From positions 5,242,180 through 5,306,179 of the forward strand of contig JAJHZJ010000121.1 in NCBI GenBank assembly GCA_023548195.1: 64,000 nt of DNA. Direction: 5' to 3'. The translations under genes were made by a program, and so were the position numbers. Position 1 is the stretch's first letter. Every line of letters starts with the position of its first letter. This DNA is from Bettongia penicillata ogilbyi. Taxonomy: Eukaryota; Chordata; Mammalia; Diprotodontia; Potoroidae. Shown here piece by piece: positions 47,601 through 60,601 of the stretch. The notes under the pieces are model-generated. The model saw only the letters and a program-made list of their open reading frames with translations. It was not told where the DNA came from and did not search any database.

Positions 47601-48160
47601 AAAGAACATTATGAAATGCAAAATGGGTAAGTTTAATTTCATTAAATTGAAAAGTTTTTGCACAAACTAAACAAATGCAACAAAGATTAGAAGGGAAGGA
47701 GAAAGCTTAGAAAAAAAATTACAGCCAATATTTCTGATAAAGGCTTTGTTTCTAACATATGAGAACTGAGTCAAACTTATAAGAATAAAAGTCATTCTCC
47801 AACTGATAAATCATCAAAGGATATGAAGAGACAGTTTTCAGATGAAGAAATTAAAACCTCCTATAATCATGTGAACAAATGCTATAAATTGCTATTGATT
47901 AAGGAAATGCAAATTAAAGTAATTCTGAGGTACTGCTTCACACATATCAGATTGGCTAATATGAAAGAAAAGGAAAATACAAGTGTTGGAGATGTGGGAA
48001 AAATGGAACATTAATGCATTGTTAGTGAAGTTTTGAACTGATCCACCTCTCTGGAGAGCAGATTTGAACTATGCCCAAGGGTCAACCAAACTATACATGC
48101 CCTTTGACCCAGCATTGCCACTACTAGGTCTGTATCTCAAAGAGATCATCAAAAAGGGAA
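44690..48160 (+). pseudogene. L1 ORF2 remnant (copy 1): endonuclease, RT, C-terminal domain
   Basis: The domains are in normal order. The endonuclease part (CCSQETHLRQRDTHRKK near 44768, GAAILILDKEKAK near 44877) is followed by an RT N-terminal segment (VLIPKPGR near 46178). The catalytic box reads LSLFVDDIMVYL near 46713, with FVDD in place of the usual FADD. Then comes NLKLYYKAVIIKIIWYW near 47227 with DQWNRLN. The C-terminal zinc-knuckle region runs up to PALPLLG near 48110. Frames break repeatedly. The normal product is the L1 endonuclease/reverse transcriptase; this copy cannot make it. Confidence 0.85.
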
Positions 48161-48162
48161 AA

Positions 48163-49316
48163 AAAGGGAAGATGGTGGAGTAGGATAGAAAATTCCAAGC
48201 TTGCAAGATTTTCCCCACAAAGAGAGTTTAAATGGCACATTAGGATGATCAAAGTGTGGGTGCAGATACATAAGAATAGGGACACAGCTGGGGTCTTCCT
48301 GGGACAATTTGAGAAGATCATAAGAAAAATCCCAGGACAGTTTTGGTCCTGGTAAAGACTAAACACCTTCAGGCTAAGTTCTCTTCTAACAAGTGTCAAG
48401 CCAGTTAAAGAACAAGATGTAAGCCCTGGGGGTAGTTGGTTTGAGAGACTTTCTCAGCCTCAGCCACAGAAACTTTTACCCCCAGGATAGTGAGGGGAGT
48501 TGGGCATTTGAGCCCAGGAATATTGAGGGAACTTCTGCTGATAAGGAACACCAAACCCATTTGTGCTAAGAGTGGTGGGAATGAGAAGGATCCAACACGT
48601 GCTGGTGAATGCAGACGCAGAACTGCAGAAAGTCACTGACTGGAGGTTCTTACAGGAGGTTGGAGGTTTGGCTTTGGTTCCAGAATAGAGAAGGGAGACC
48701 TGAAGATATGGGGCAAGAAGCACCCTTTTCCATACCCCAAGGCAAGAGGTGATTACAAAAATTAAACCACAAAAATTGCATGGGCAAAGGAGAAAGAATC
48801 TAACCATAGAAAGCTATTATGGGAATGGAGATGACCAGGGTTCATCTTCAGAGGAGGATATTGAAGTAAAGGAAATCCTCAAAGCATAAAGTCAATGGTC
48901 ACTGGCCAAAAAGAATTTATAGAAGATTTTAAAAAAGACTTTAAAAATCAAATGACAGAGATGGAGGAAAAGCAAAAAAAAAAAAAAAAAAAAAGAATGA
49001 TCCAAGAATAACAAGAAGATTATGAAACGAAAAAAAAAATCAACCAATTAGAAAAGGTGATCCAGAATCTTAAGGAAGAAAATCACACCTTGAAAACTGA
49101 TTTGGGCAAAGTGAAGCCAGTGAAATTAGAAGAGATCAAGAAATAATTAACCAAAATAGGAAAAACAGAACAGAAAGGGAAACATATTACAAGAAAACAA
49201 CTGATTTGGAGAATAAACCAAGAACAGAAAATATAAAAATAATCAGACTAATTGAAAGTTATGATCAAAAAAAGAATCTTGATACAATAATACAATAAAT
49301 AACTAAGGAAAATTGT
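48163..49316 (+). mobile_element. L1 copy 2, 5' UTR and ORF1 start only
   Basis: Opens with GGAAGATGGTGGAGTAGGAT, typical of an L1 5' end. The 5' UTR runs to about 48890. An ORF1-like coiled-coil stretch follows (FKKDFKNQMTEMEEK near 48927), with an A-run of about 20 near 48974. The copy stops at about 49316 inside ORF1, where copy 3 begins. Confidence 0.75.
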
Positions 49317-49855
49317 CGGGTCATGGAGCCAAGATGGCAGAGTAGAAGCATGTACCTGCTTGAACTCTCTTCTCACAGCCCTCAAAATACCTGCAAAATA
49401 TGACTAAACAAATTCTAGAGCAGCAGAAGTCACAAAATGACAGAGTGAAACAGATTTCCAACCTAAGACAGCCTTTAAGGTCAAGAAGAATGGTCTATCA
49501 TATATAAACTTGGAGCAATGTGGAGCCCACCATGGGCCTCACTGGTACAGAGGTGCCTGGAGGAGACTTCAGGGAGCTGAATCACAGGCAGCTGCTACAG
49601 TTCTCAGATTTCTCAACCCACAAATGTCAGACAACTTCAAAGGTCAGTGAGCAAGCTCTTTCACTTGGATGAGAGGGGAGCACTGTTAGGCCCCAGTCCC
49701 AACCCCAGGGTGGCTGCAGTCATTGGTGCAGTGGTGACCACTTCTGGAGCTCTCAGCCTACAGACTCTGGGATAATCAAGCAGCTGATCTGGGTCTCAGT
49801 ACTGAGTGGTGGTCCTCAATTCATTACAATCAATTGCTTCATCTAAAAAGTAGCT
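49317..49855 (+). mobile_element. L1 copy 3, 5' UTR only
   Basis: Begins GGGTCATGGAGCCAAGATGG, then CAGAGTAGAAGC, an L1 5' terminus. It continues with AAATTCTAGAGCAGCAGAAG and a 5' UTR rich in CAG and CTGG, and stops at the SINE at 49856. Confidence 0.75.
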
Positions 49856-50095
49856 TAAGAGGCAACTAGGTTGCTCAGTGGATAGAGTGTTGAGTCTGGA
49901 GACAGGAAGACCTGAGTTCAAATCCAGCCTCAGACACTTACTAGCTATTGCTGCTGGACAAATCACTTAACTTTCCCACTGGAGAAAGAAATAGGAGTAT
50001 CTTTGCCTAAAAAACCTCGCGGACAACATTGGCATGTTCTGGTCCATAGAATCCCAAAGCAATGGCTAGGACTGAACAACAGCAAAAGAGCAGCA
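49856..50095 (+). mobile_element. tRNA-derived marsupial SINE
   Basis: GGCAACTAGGTTGCTCAGTG, GATAGAGTGTTGAGTCTGG, CTGAGTTCAAATCCAGCCTC (B box), AGACACTTACTAGCTATTGC, GGAGTATCTTTGCCTAAAAA and AGGACTGAACAACAGC span head to tail. It is related to the SINE at 22653-22884. Confidence 0.9.
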
Positions 50096-51115
50096 TATCT
50101 TACATTTTTATTACCATTATCTAGACATATTTTCTTTTCAAAATAAACTAAAATAGATTAGCATTCTTTGAAATTCATTAGAATAAAATGAAGTCAGGAA
50201 AGATACACAAATGAAAATTTTAAAACTAAGTAATTTTAAAGTATTTAACATTTTTGAATTTCAAATCATTGGTTTGTTTCACAAATGGAGGTCCAGTGCC
50301 TCAGGAGTGATTAGCATCATTCTTCATCCTTTGTTTATGAAACATCCCATCGTCTTTGCCACTTTTACTCAGCAGCTGAATTGCCTAAACCAAGTGGTAT
50401 CTTGGATATAACTCAGTCCCTTATTATGGTTCTCTTAATCACGAAGCGACTATAGTACCCCAAAAGTGTCTGAGGGCAAAAGATTGGCAGGATTTGAGAA
50501 TTTACATATAAGTATCTGTTTAGTCTCCAGAAACTCTCTAGCTGAGGAGCATAGGAAAGTGTCTGTAGGAGGAGACTGATACTGACCTTTTCACTTGTTT
50601 TTTAACATAATCCCTTCAGTTTCCTCAAGTGAAAATGAGGAGATTAGATTTAAATTCCAAAGACCTTTGTTCCTTTAAGATTCCTCATTTTTGCTAACTT
50701 TTGAGTCTTCAGTTATGTGAACATAGGGAATACGCAATTTCTGCCAAAATGCAGTCAAGCCATATATCTATCCAGCTGAAACATTAAATGCAGACTAGAG
50801 AAAGTTGTATTCAACAACTGCCAAATCCTTAGAAAGAGAACAATCTACTGAATGTAAGAGTATAAAGTTTTCATGAAGGCAGTATCTTTGTGTCTCAGTA
50901 ATTCATCTATTCCTACCGTTTATTTCTACCTAAAATCAGTATCCTGTTTGACACTATAGTGAGTAGTTAGGTAAACAATGGCAATGCCAAAAGAGAGAAT
51001 AGCAAAAAACATGTGGGGAATTGAAATGAAGTGTAAAGTGATATATGACACCAGATTCTTTTAGGGGACGAATTCCTTTAAATCACTATTATGAGAAAAT
51101 TGTTGGGTATGGTGT
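50096..51115. other. Intergenic, no feature recognised
   Basis: No repeat family, gene or RNA recognised in this kilobase. Confidence 0.35.
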
Positions 51116-51119
51116 ACTC

Positions 51120-51180
51120 GCTTTTCAACAAGTAATAAACACTACTGTGTGTAAAGAACTGTCCTAGGTGCTGTGCAAAA
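51120..51180 (-). repeat. L2 LINE 3' terminus fragment (antisense)
   Basis: AATAAACACTACTGTGTGTA and GTCCTAGGTGCTGTGCAAAA resemble a reversed L2 terminus. Confidence 0.45.
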
Positions 51181-51229
51181 TGGTTGCACAATGCAGAATC
51201 ATCATTCTCATATAGCAAATGCTATCATT

Positions 51230-51420
51230 AAAATAGCAAATAGCATCTATTCGGTACTTTATAAATCACTAAGAATTTTTCTCAAAACAATGTCAGTAGA
51301 AGCATTATCACATTTTAAATATAAGAAAAATGAGATTTACAGTGAGTTCTCTGTGGTCAGAAAGTCAAGATTTTAACCTGGGTTTCATTTACTGTGATCT
51401 TTTCATTATACTGTTGGCTG
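51230..51420 (-). repeat. MIR-class SINE (antisense)
   Basis: GGTACTTTATAAATCACTAA, TTTTCTCAAAACAATGTCAG, ATGAGATTTACAGTGAG and GATTTTAACCTGGGTTTC are reversed MIR motifs. Confidence 0.55.
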
Positions 51421-51599
51421 AGGCACAGCTCTAATTTCAGCATATTCAGGTTCAGCACTAGGATAGAATAAAGGACTCACAAGTTAGTGAATATTTCATA
51501 TAAGAAGTTACCTTTGCCCAAATACAGTAAGGATATTCAAGAGTACAGTGGTACTTAGTTTCTCTAGAGGTGGCCCCACTCATATTCATGTGGAAACAA

Positions 51600-52238
51600 T
51601 GGTCATCAGGGCATGGTGATATTTTTCAGTGAGCTTCCACAATCCACCAAGTCTGAATCAATCTAGATTCCCCATGACTGGGACTTTTTATGATGACCAG
51701 AAAACTGTGGACAAAACAAGAAGTATCCAAAAACTAGAAGGCAGCATCATAGATGGGGAAAGCAATATGATTGGTTACAAAGTCAGAAACATCATAGATG
51801 TAGGAGATAATATGATTGGCTGGAAATTTGGAATGTAGGGCTAAAACAACCCCTTTTCCAGCATGTCCCTACAGGAAAGTTTGTTAGTGGTGTCCGCCTG
51901 TATGGCTAGTTAGTGTCACAGTGATAACAGACCAAACTTTCCTGAAGGACAGCAGAGATCTCTGTAGTGATGCAGAGATCTATCTGCATTTTTTAAGGGT
52001 AACACATTTCCTTGACACAGGAATACAAAAATGATTAGCAGGAAAACTGAACTTTTAAATCTAATAGAGACAGCAAGTAATTTTCAGGAAAGCTGAACTT
52101 TCAAACTTAACCCAGAGATGTTCCTCTTTTTGTCCATAGAAATGATTTGTCAGCCTTCATCTAGGGTCTTAGTTAGGGTCTTAGTAGAGACTGTTTATTA
52201 GTCTTGAGTCTCAGTTTACCTTCATTTCAATATCTACA
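51600..52238 (+). mobile_element. Probable 5' LTR of a class I endogenous retrovirus
   Basis: Ends in TATCTACA (52231-52238), the CA terminus expected of an LTR, two bases before a primer-binding-site-like motif. A 45-bp unit is tandemly repeated at 51745 and 51790. Each copy contains TATGATTGG, the kind of U3 enhancer duplication found in retroviral LTRs. The left boundary is uncertain and could be anywhere from 51.45 to 51.84 kb. I did not find a matching 3' LTR inside the window. Confidence 0.45.
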
Positions 52239-52240
52239 AT

Positions 52241-52258
52241 TGGTGACCATGAAGGAAC
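52241..52258 (+). promoter_or_regulatory. Retroviral primer-binding-site-like motif
   Basis: TGGTGACCATGAAGGAAC begins with TGG and follows the LTR terminus by two bases. It is followed by a GGGGGACAG-rich leader, as in gammaretrovirus-like elements. The matching tRNA is not assigned. Confidence 0.45.
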
Positions 52259-52856
52259 TAGGGGGACAGACTGGTCCCTGGGGCATACTCTTAGGGGAAC
52301 ACTCCTTGGAGAACTCCAGTAGAATTTTCACCATGAGGAATTCTCCTGAATCCTCCATGAGGATTTCAATGGAGGCTGAATAATACCACCACTGCACCCC
52401 CACCCCAATTCTTCCAAGTCAAAGTGAAGCTTGTTGGGGAAAGTGCAACTTTGCTTATATATTTTACTGTTCTGTTTGTCTTTATTATAACTGTTTGGCA
52501 ATAATTGACAATTATATCTGGAAACCCTTCCCCTGACCCCCACAGCAAAGTAGATGCCCCTTAAAGAAGGGATTGAGGGTGTGTGGAAACAAGGGATTCT
52601 TCTCAGTTGGAAAAAAGGAGATGAGGATGTGCATCATTGATACCCATTCAGGGAAGTCATAAAGTAAGTCCCAGGGCACTCATTGCTATTAGCAGAAGGG
52701 AAGGTTAATTCCTGGCTATAGTGAGGAAGACGAGCAACACCTCCAATTCAAGGAGACATTGGGGAAGCCTGGGAATAGGGATTCTTCCCAGGGTTTAACC
52801 AAACATAAAGCAAAATTGACCTAAGACATTTAAGAAGAGTTTCAAACTTGGCCAGA

Positions 52857-53370
52857 TGAGTATAATGATAATTGAAATGGGAGGATCTTCCTCATTCATT
52901 AATAGGCTCAATTGACCTGCCTGGGTCACATGGAAGTGTGAAGCACATGGAGCCTGTGGTGGGAGGAAGGGTGGAGCAAGAAGGGTGGAGCAGGAAGAGG
53001 AAGAGCTAGAGCAGAGATGCAAGGAAATGTGGTCAGGAGAGCACTTAAATCTAGGAAGGATACAAGCAAGCAGGCAACTGACTAGCAAAAGTGAAAGAGC
53101 TTGTTAGTTTTTGTTTAAGAGAGTCTGCTTGTGATTTGTTTAATGGAGTTGGTTTGTGGGAAGTCTACCAGGGGAAAGCTTGGAGACAGTGTTGTTCTTT
53201 GCACTGTTATTGCGCATAGATTTTTGTTACTATGATGGATCTGGTTTCCTGGTGTCTGAATAAATGTTTTGGTTTTGTCTTCCATGTGGAGATTGGTATA
53301 TTTCGTGATTCAGAATTGCACTGGGATATTCATGGCATATGTAGTCACTGGGAGTATCACATTGGCTCTA
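52857..53370 (+). mobile_element. LTR-like block, possible solo LTR
   Basis: Contains ACTTAAATC (TATA-like, near 53044), CTGAATAAATGTTTTGG (polyadenylation-signal-like, near 53258) and ends GGCTCTACA (53362-53370). That spacing suits an LTR, but no second copy or flanking duplication was found. It may belong to another ERV family inserted in the first. Confidence 0.35.
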
Positions 53371-53479
53371 CAATGAGGCACCTTTATTTATGTATGTAAT
53401 ATTAATTACATCTTCCCCATCCATTAATAGACCTCAAGTACTTTTTGTTAATTTTGTAATGAGGCATTGGTTTTCAAGA

Positions 53480-53870
53480 GTTATGATGCCCTCTGGCTCT
53501 GAAAAGTGTATAAATACTCAGAGGTAAGGTTTTACGTTGGGGCTTACTCATTGGAAGTGTTTGTTTGGCTAGATGAGAGTATGGGCAGCCTCAAAAGAGC
53601 CCCACCCGCTTTGAAAACCCAGATGTTGGTGCTTCTCTCTCTGGTAACTATGTATGTATGTAATGGTCAGATAGTTGGAAGCCTTGTCTGTTGGTTGATC
53701 TCTGCTTCTCTGTGTTTTATCTGAAGTTCAAGGTGCTGATTTTCTCCCCTGAACTAAGTGAATGATACATGTGCCTGATTAAAGTGATTGTTGACCCCTC
53801 AAAAGTTGCTTTCCTTTTAGAAAAGCATATCTAAGGCTCTCCTTAGTGTATGTCAGGGACCTTGATGATA
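53480..53870 (+). other. Possible second LTR-like block
   Basis: GTATAAATACTC (TATA-like, near 53508) lies about 270 bp upstream of GATTAAAGTGATTG (signal-like, near 53778). No ends or repeats confirm an LTR. The 72-codon frame here is not recognisable. Confidence 0.25.
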
Positions 53871-53946
53871 CAATGCATATTGATATTTACTTTTACCTAT
53901 TAGTTTCATCAGTAGTGCTTAACATCTTTGTGTCTGTCTTGTCACT

Positions 53947-55455
<1,509 letters not shown>

Positions 55456-55459
55456 ATTA

Positions 55460-55955
55460 TGTTATAAGAAATAACAAGCAGGATGATTTCAGAAAAACCT
55501 AGAAAAACTTACAAGAATTGTTGAAAAGTGAAGTTAGAAGAACCAGAGGAATTTTGTGCACAGTAACAATATTATACAATGATCAACTGTGAAATGATTT
55601 AGCTATTTTCAGCAATACAAAGATCCAAGACAATTCCAAATGATTCATGATGAAAAGTGCTATTCACCTCTAGAGAAAGAACTGACAGAGTCTGAATGCA
55701 GATGAAAACACAACATTTTTCATTTTCTTTATTTTTTCATGGTTTTATTCTATATTTTATTTCACAGTATGATGGATAAGGAAATAAATTTTGCATGATT
55801 GCACATGTATAACCTGTATCAAATAGTTGCTGTCTCAATGAAGGGGGAGGAAAGGAAAGAAGGGAGAAAATCAGAAACTCATAATTAGAAATAGTTAAAA
55901 ATCATTCTTATATGCAATTGGGAAAAATAGAATATTATTTTAAAAAAGATAAAAT
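55460..55955 (+). mobile_element. L1 3' end, 5'-truncated
   Basis: GCAGGATGATTTCAGAAAAA, GAAGTTAGAAGAACCAGAGG, TTATACAATGATCAACTGTG, CCTCTAGAGAAAGAACTGAC, ATGTATAACCTGTATCAAAT and TATGCAATTGGGAAAAATAG give a clean L1 3' UTR with a short A-rich end. Confidence 0.85.
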
Positions 55956-56089
55956 GGCTTGTTCACAACCTAAGGGTAACCTGTTCATTAATCAACATCA
56001 TTAGACTTTTAGAACCACTGATCTCCACATGGGGAATGGAAACCTCCTAATTCAATAAAGGCCCTGAAGTTGCTGCTTGTTGTTTTTTG

Positions 56090-58250
56090 TGCTCAAAGCA
56101 TATCAAAATGATTTCACTATGTTGGGATCAAGGTACAGTATGTCTGATTGTGGTTGATTGGACCAATATGAACTTAGAAGACTCTACCATCGGTCAAGCA
56201 CAAATTGTCCATGTGAACATTTGGAAGGGAGATATCTCTAAATCTGTACATCTCACATTTCTTCTGAGATTCTGCTTTGAGCATAGAGAGCAGTGACTTC
56301 TGTGATGCAGATATGCCATGATGTGCAGTCCTTTGTCAGTATCTCCCATACTTCACAATCCATTCCAAAGTTCTTCAGAGAGACCTTGAGAATATGTGTA
56401 TCTCTTCTTTTCACTTCTGTGTTAGCTTTTGTCTTATGTGAGTTCTTTGTAAAATATTCTTTAGGCAAATGTGGTCAGTCCATCAGAGCTGTGCTCTCTG
56501 CATTAGAGTTCTCAGCTAGAGAAGTTTTAGTTCCTGCCAGGTGATCTTCAGAATCTTGCTAAGACAATTCAAATGGAAGTGATTCAGTTTCCTGCATGGT
56601 GCTGGTATACTATCAAAGTTTCACAGGCATACAATAATGAAGTAAGCGTAATGGTTCTGTAGATCTTTAGTTTGGTAGGCAACTAATACCTTTTCTCTCC
56701 TACACTTTTGTTTGAAGCCTCCCAAACACTGAGCTATGTGACAATGCATGCAACAGCATTATCATGTACATGTACATTCCTGGGAAGTGTACTGCCAATG
56801 TAAGTAAACTTACCCACAGCATTCAAAATTTCTCCATTTGTTGTAAATGATAGTTCCACATATGGTTGGTGAGATGCTGGCTGATGGAAAATCTTTGTTT
56901 TCTTGGTGTTGATTGTCAGGTCAAAATTAATATAGCCAATAGAGAATCAGTCCATATTCTGTCATATCAGCCTCAGAGGCAGCATTGAGTGTACAGTCAT
57001 CAGCATGCAAAAAGTCATGCACCATCACTCTCTCCACTTTAATCTTGGCTTGTAGTCTTTTCAAATTAAATAATTTACCATCAGTTCCGTAGATGACCTT
57101 GACATCTTTTCCTTCCTCATTGAAGGTATCTGACAACATTGTTGAAAACATCATGCTAAAAAGCATGGGTGCAAGGACACAGCCCTGCTTCACTTCATTG
57201 GTGACTGGGAAAGCATGAAAGCATCATCCATTATCCAAAACTAGTATAAGCATGCTGTCATTAAATTAACTTGATACTGATGAACTTCTTTGAACTAGAA
57301 AATTTTGCCATCATATTTTACAAGCTCTTGTGACTGACAGTATCAAAGGTCTTGGTCAGATCAACAAACATTGTGTGCAGACCTCTGTTCTCCTCTTGGC
57401 ATTTCTCCTAAACTTGCTGGGCAGCAAACACTGTATCAACTCTTCATTGGTCCTTTCTGAAGTCATACTGAATCTTAGGTAGATAAATATTTTCCAGGTG
57501 AAGGATTACGATTAAGGGGAACTATGAAAAGGATCTTGGCAGCAATGACTAAGAGAGACCCCCAACCCTGGCCCTGCGGTTGTCATAGGACAACCCATTT
57601 CCTTTTCAGAGATGACAACTGAGGTATCCTTGAACTCCTAGTCGGTAACCCCCTCTTGTCATAATACTTAGAAGATTTCAGTCAGGTTTTATATGAGCAA
57701 TGGATCCCCTGCCTTGTATATCTCTGCTGAAATAGAATCAATACTAGGAGGTTTTCCACATGAGAGTAGCCAAATGGCATTCAAAACTTCTTTTGTTGGA
57801 AGCTCAGCTAGAGAAGGATTGGTGTCAGTCTGACAAATATGGTCAGTTTCAGCAATGCTTGATGATGATATGTTGAGAACACTATGGAAGTGTTCAGACC
57901 ATCTCTCCAGGATCAAGCCCTTATCACTGATTAGCAAGGGCTGAGTAGTTGAGATGCACCAAAGGTCTTTGGCCCATAAATAGCCATCAAGGCATCATAG
58001 AAAAGCTTTGCATTGTTATTACCAGCATAAAACTGAATTCCATCTGCCTTTTTTGCTGAGTCAAGATTCCTGCATCTCTTATGTGCACTTTACTTTTCAT
58101 GGAGTAAAATGTTGCCTAGAGATGGACAAACCATCCTGCTGTTAAACCCTGTGGAGTTCTTGTATCTTTGTTTAACATCTTCTGAAGTTCTTCATCATTT
58201 TTGACAAGTCAATCTTGATATTTGTGAGTCTTCCAGCCCAGTTGAGTAAA
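56090..58250 (-). pseudogene. RTE (BovB-like) LINE, reverse transcriptase relic
   Basis: Minus-strand frames show RT pieces in order. At 57937-57689, ISDKGLILERWSEHFHSVLN is followed by LPTKEVLNAIWLLSCGK and ISAEIYKAG (RT fingers). At 57193-56927, MKQGCVLAPMLFSMMFSTML is followed by GTDGKLFNLKRLQAK and FLHADDCTL (catalytic box region). The ADD motif persists, but frames are broken. Intact RTEs encode an endonuclease and RT. The element lies antisense inside the retrovirus relic and so inserted after it, unless a rearrangement placed it there. Confidence 0.85.
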
Positions 58251-58687
58251 TGTGGTACTATATAATCTGGGGTTGTTTGTTATCACCCAATATGAAGTCA
58301 TATTTTATTTGGGAAGATGTAACTGAATTAATACAGATTTTTACTCTCCCCAGGAAAAAGACAAGATAATATAGTAGCAGAAATAGATAATGCACAGTAG
58401 GTGGGACAGCTCCTGCCCCTGGGGCTCTCCTGAACTGAGCTTTCCAAGACCCACATTGGAACCCCAGCGTTGAGGACTATTACACAAGGTTGCAGCAGGC
58501 TAGGGAGTCTTGGTTTGGGGATATGCAAGTGTGTATGAGACACTTAGCCATTTTTTGGATAGACTATGCACAAGTGCTAAATGTTAAGCAGGGTTAGACT
58601 CACTTAACCCAAGATGCACATATCATTAGCACACACTTTGTTAATCCCTATCTGAAATACAAAAATATTTCGTGAGAGAAATGCCTA

Positions 58688-59195
58688 TTGGCTAACTTAA
58701 GAACATTGACCTATGAAGGAAAGAATAAAGAGACAGAGAAACAGGAGAAAGATAAACCTATGATAAAAATTCAAGTTGCTCCAGCGCAGGCTGCACAGAC
58801 TGTGCCAGAGATTCAGAAAATCCTCAAATGTTTTTACTGCCAAAAAAGGGTGATGTTGTCTGAAAGTGTATGAAAAAAATGTCACCATAGGAATGGAAGA
58901 GACGCTGGTCCTAGAGAATCCCAAGGAAACATTACTGCACAGAAGTACAGGGGAGAGGTAAGGACTGTGGATTTTGGAGAGGACTCTGCTGTTTTCCCTG
59001 ATTCTGACATCCTGGCCCTAGTTATTCTGGTCCATTCTTCTCCCTGCGTAGGTGAACCTCATATCACTCTTAAAGTTGGTAACATAATCTATGATTGCTT
59101 GCTGGATACTGGAGCCTCTAATTTGGTTCCATGGAGTAAGCTTGATTCCAAGTGTACCACATTTGTGTCTTTAATTGTCGTCAGGGTTTGAGGAT
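58688..59195 (+). pseudogene. Endogenous retrovirus: possible nucleocapsid knuckle and protease
   Basis: A CFYC motif near 58827 lies where a nucleocapsid zinc knuckle would be, but the remaining His and Cys are lost to a stop. From 58967 a 74-codon frame contains GEPHITLKVGN and then LDTGAS near 59100, the active-site motif of retroviral aspartic proteases. The LDTGAS motif is intact although its surroundings are broken. The family is placed with class I (gamma-like) elements because of the downstream pol. Confidence 0.7.
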
Positions 59196-59339
59196 AGTCC
59201 CAGAAGGGTTGGAGATTGTCTCATTGCACAGTGTCTGATGGTCAGTTGTCTGTTGAACACTCTTTCCTCCTTATCCTCAAATCCCCTATTAATCTCCTGG
59301 GTTGAGATCTCTTATGCAAACTTAGGCCTACTCCTAATG

Positions 59340-60451
59340 GTTCTCTGTTCTTGTAGGTGCCCAAACATTCCTTCTCCTTATTCTCTGTTTTCATTCAAGC
59401 TGATGAGAAGGTGGTTAGAGATGCATCTAGCATTCAATCTGACATCTCTCCCTCCCTATGGGCCTCTTTGTTTTGGGATGCAGGCCTTCTAAAATCTACC
59501 ATTGAAATTAGGAGAGGCATTCTGACATCTATTTCCTAGTCCTCTTTGTTTGGGAAGGCTATTGAAGGCATTTAATCTGTTATTGACTCTCTTAGAGACC
59601 AGTGATTATTGTGTCCTATAAATCTCTATGTAATACTCTAGTCCTCCCCATTAAGAAACTTAAGTTAGACTGGCTCCTTATCACTTTGTTTAAGATTTGC
59701 ATACTTAATGTTATACTTAGGCACTTACCGGCATCCAAACCTGTTATTGTCATTTCCTCAATTCCATGTGAGGCAATCTATTTTACTGTGATAAGTCTTT
59801 GCTCAGCGTTTGTTTTATTTCATTTTTGATTGGTTGGTTGGCTTTGTTTTGTTTTGAGCATTCTAGTTCACCCAGATTCTTAGTATCTGTTCACCTTCAC
59901 CTGGAAGAACTTGAAATGGACATAGACTTGCCTACCTTAAGGGTATATAAAGAGCCTAATTTTAATTCTCTCAAATTTTGCATCAGGATTTAGCTTTCAT
60001 TGCTTTACAAAGTGCCACCCAAGTTCAGTATGTGGGTGATCTATTTCTACCTGTGGCAGTTGTTAGGCTTTGTCAGGAGGATGATTGTCCTCTATTACTA
60101 GAGCTTCACCAAAGTTTCTAAGTCAAAAGTTGAGGGTACCTTCTATAGGTGGAATATTTAGGGTTTGTTTCAGCTGTTGGGCCTCATTCTGTCTTTCCTA
60201 AAAGTTTTCAAGTCATTCAACAACTCTCTTCACCCCCCCAATAAGTAGCAACTCCATGTCATCTCTGGAGTGGTGATATACCACAGACAATGGATTCTTT
60301 CATTTGGTGAGATGGCCAAGTCTTTTTTTTTTCTGACTAAAGACTGTGTTCTAGAACCTTTTCAACTTGACCATCAACACCTCTCTCCCCTGGTAGACCT
60401 CAAAAGCACCCCATTATCAGCACTTGCACTGGGAATCCCAAATTATAGTGT
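59340..60451 (+). pseudogene. Endogenous retrovirus reverse transcriptase, broken
   Basis: Short matches occur in RT order across several frames. SPSLWASLFWDAGLLKST (near 59450) is the RT N-terminus of gamma-like ERVs. SSIPCEAIYFTVISL (near 59748) covers the first catalytic region, where the usual Asp is replaced. QYVGDL (near 60026) stands where Tyr-Val-Asp-Asp would be, so the first Asp is now Gly and the active site is destroyed. IYHRQWILSFGEMAKSF (near 60277) marks the connection domain. ALALGIPNYS ends the segment, and a hAT MITE follows. Confidence 0.75.
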
Positions 60452-60601
60452 CAGGGAGGGGGAACCTATGGTCACATGTGGCCTTGTAGAATAAGTCCTT
60501 TTGTTAAGGAGATTTGTTCTGTGAAGTTTGGATTCAAAGGGTCACATCTGAGGACTGAGAGGGCCACATGTGGCCTTTAGACTACAGGTTCCCCACCCCT
60601 G
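60452..60601. mobile_element. hAT-type MITE, complete with terminal inverted repeats
   Basis: Starts CAGGGAGGGGGAACCTATGG and ends CAGGTTCCCCACCCCTG, imperfect terminal inverted repeats. The interior AAGGAGATTTGTTCTGTGAA and CACATGTGGCC blocks match the copy at 5107-5235. I did not see a clear 8-bp target duplication. It splits the ERV RT/RNase H region. Confidence 0.75.

Larger units (their letters stand above)
42858..48160 (+). mobile_element. L1 copy 1, 5' end kept, 3' end missing
   Basis: Starts at GGCGCCAAGGTAAAATTGCC, the degraded form of an L1 5' terminus. The rest of the 5' UTR lies at 42890-43350. The ORF1 remnant is at about 43420-44070, a purine-rich spacer at 44340-44640, and the ORF2 remnant runs from 44690. 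It stops at about 48160, in the ORF2 C-terminus near CCCAGCATTGCCACTACTAG, where L1 copy 2 begins. At 5.3 kb it is the longest LINE in the window, but it is riddled with stops. Confidence 0.85.

Noticed and set aside
53480..53870. TATA-like and polyadenylation-like signals suggesting another LTR.
   Set aside because: Kept only as a low-confidence entry. There are no TG/CA ends, no second copy and no primer site, so I do not claim an element.
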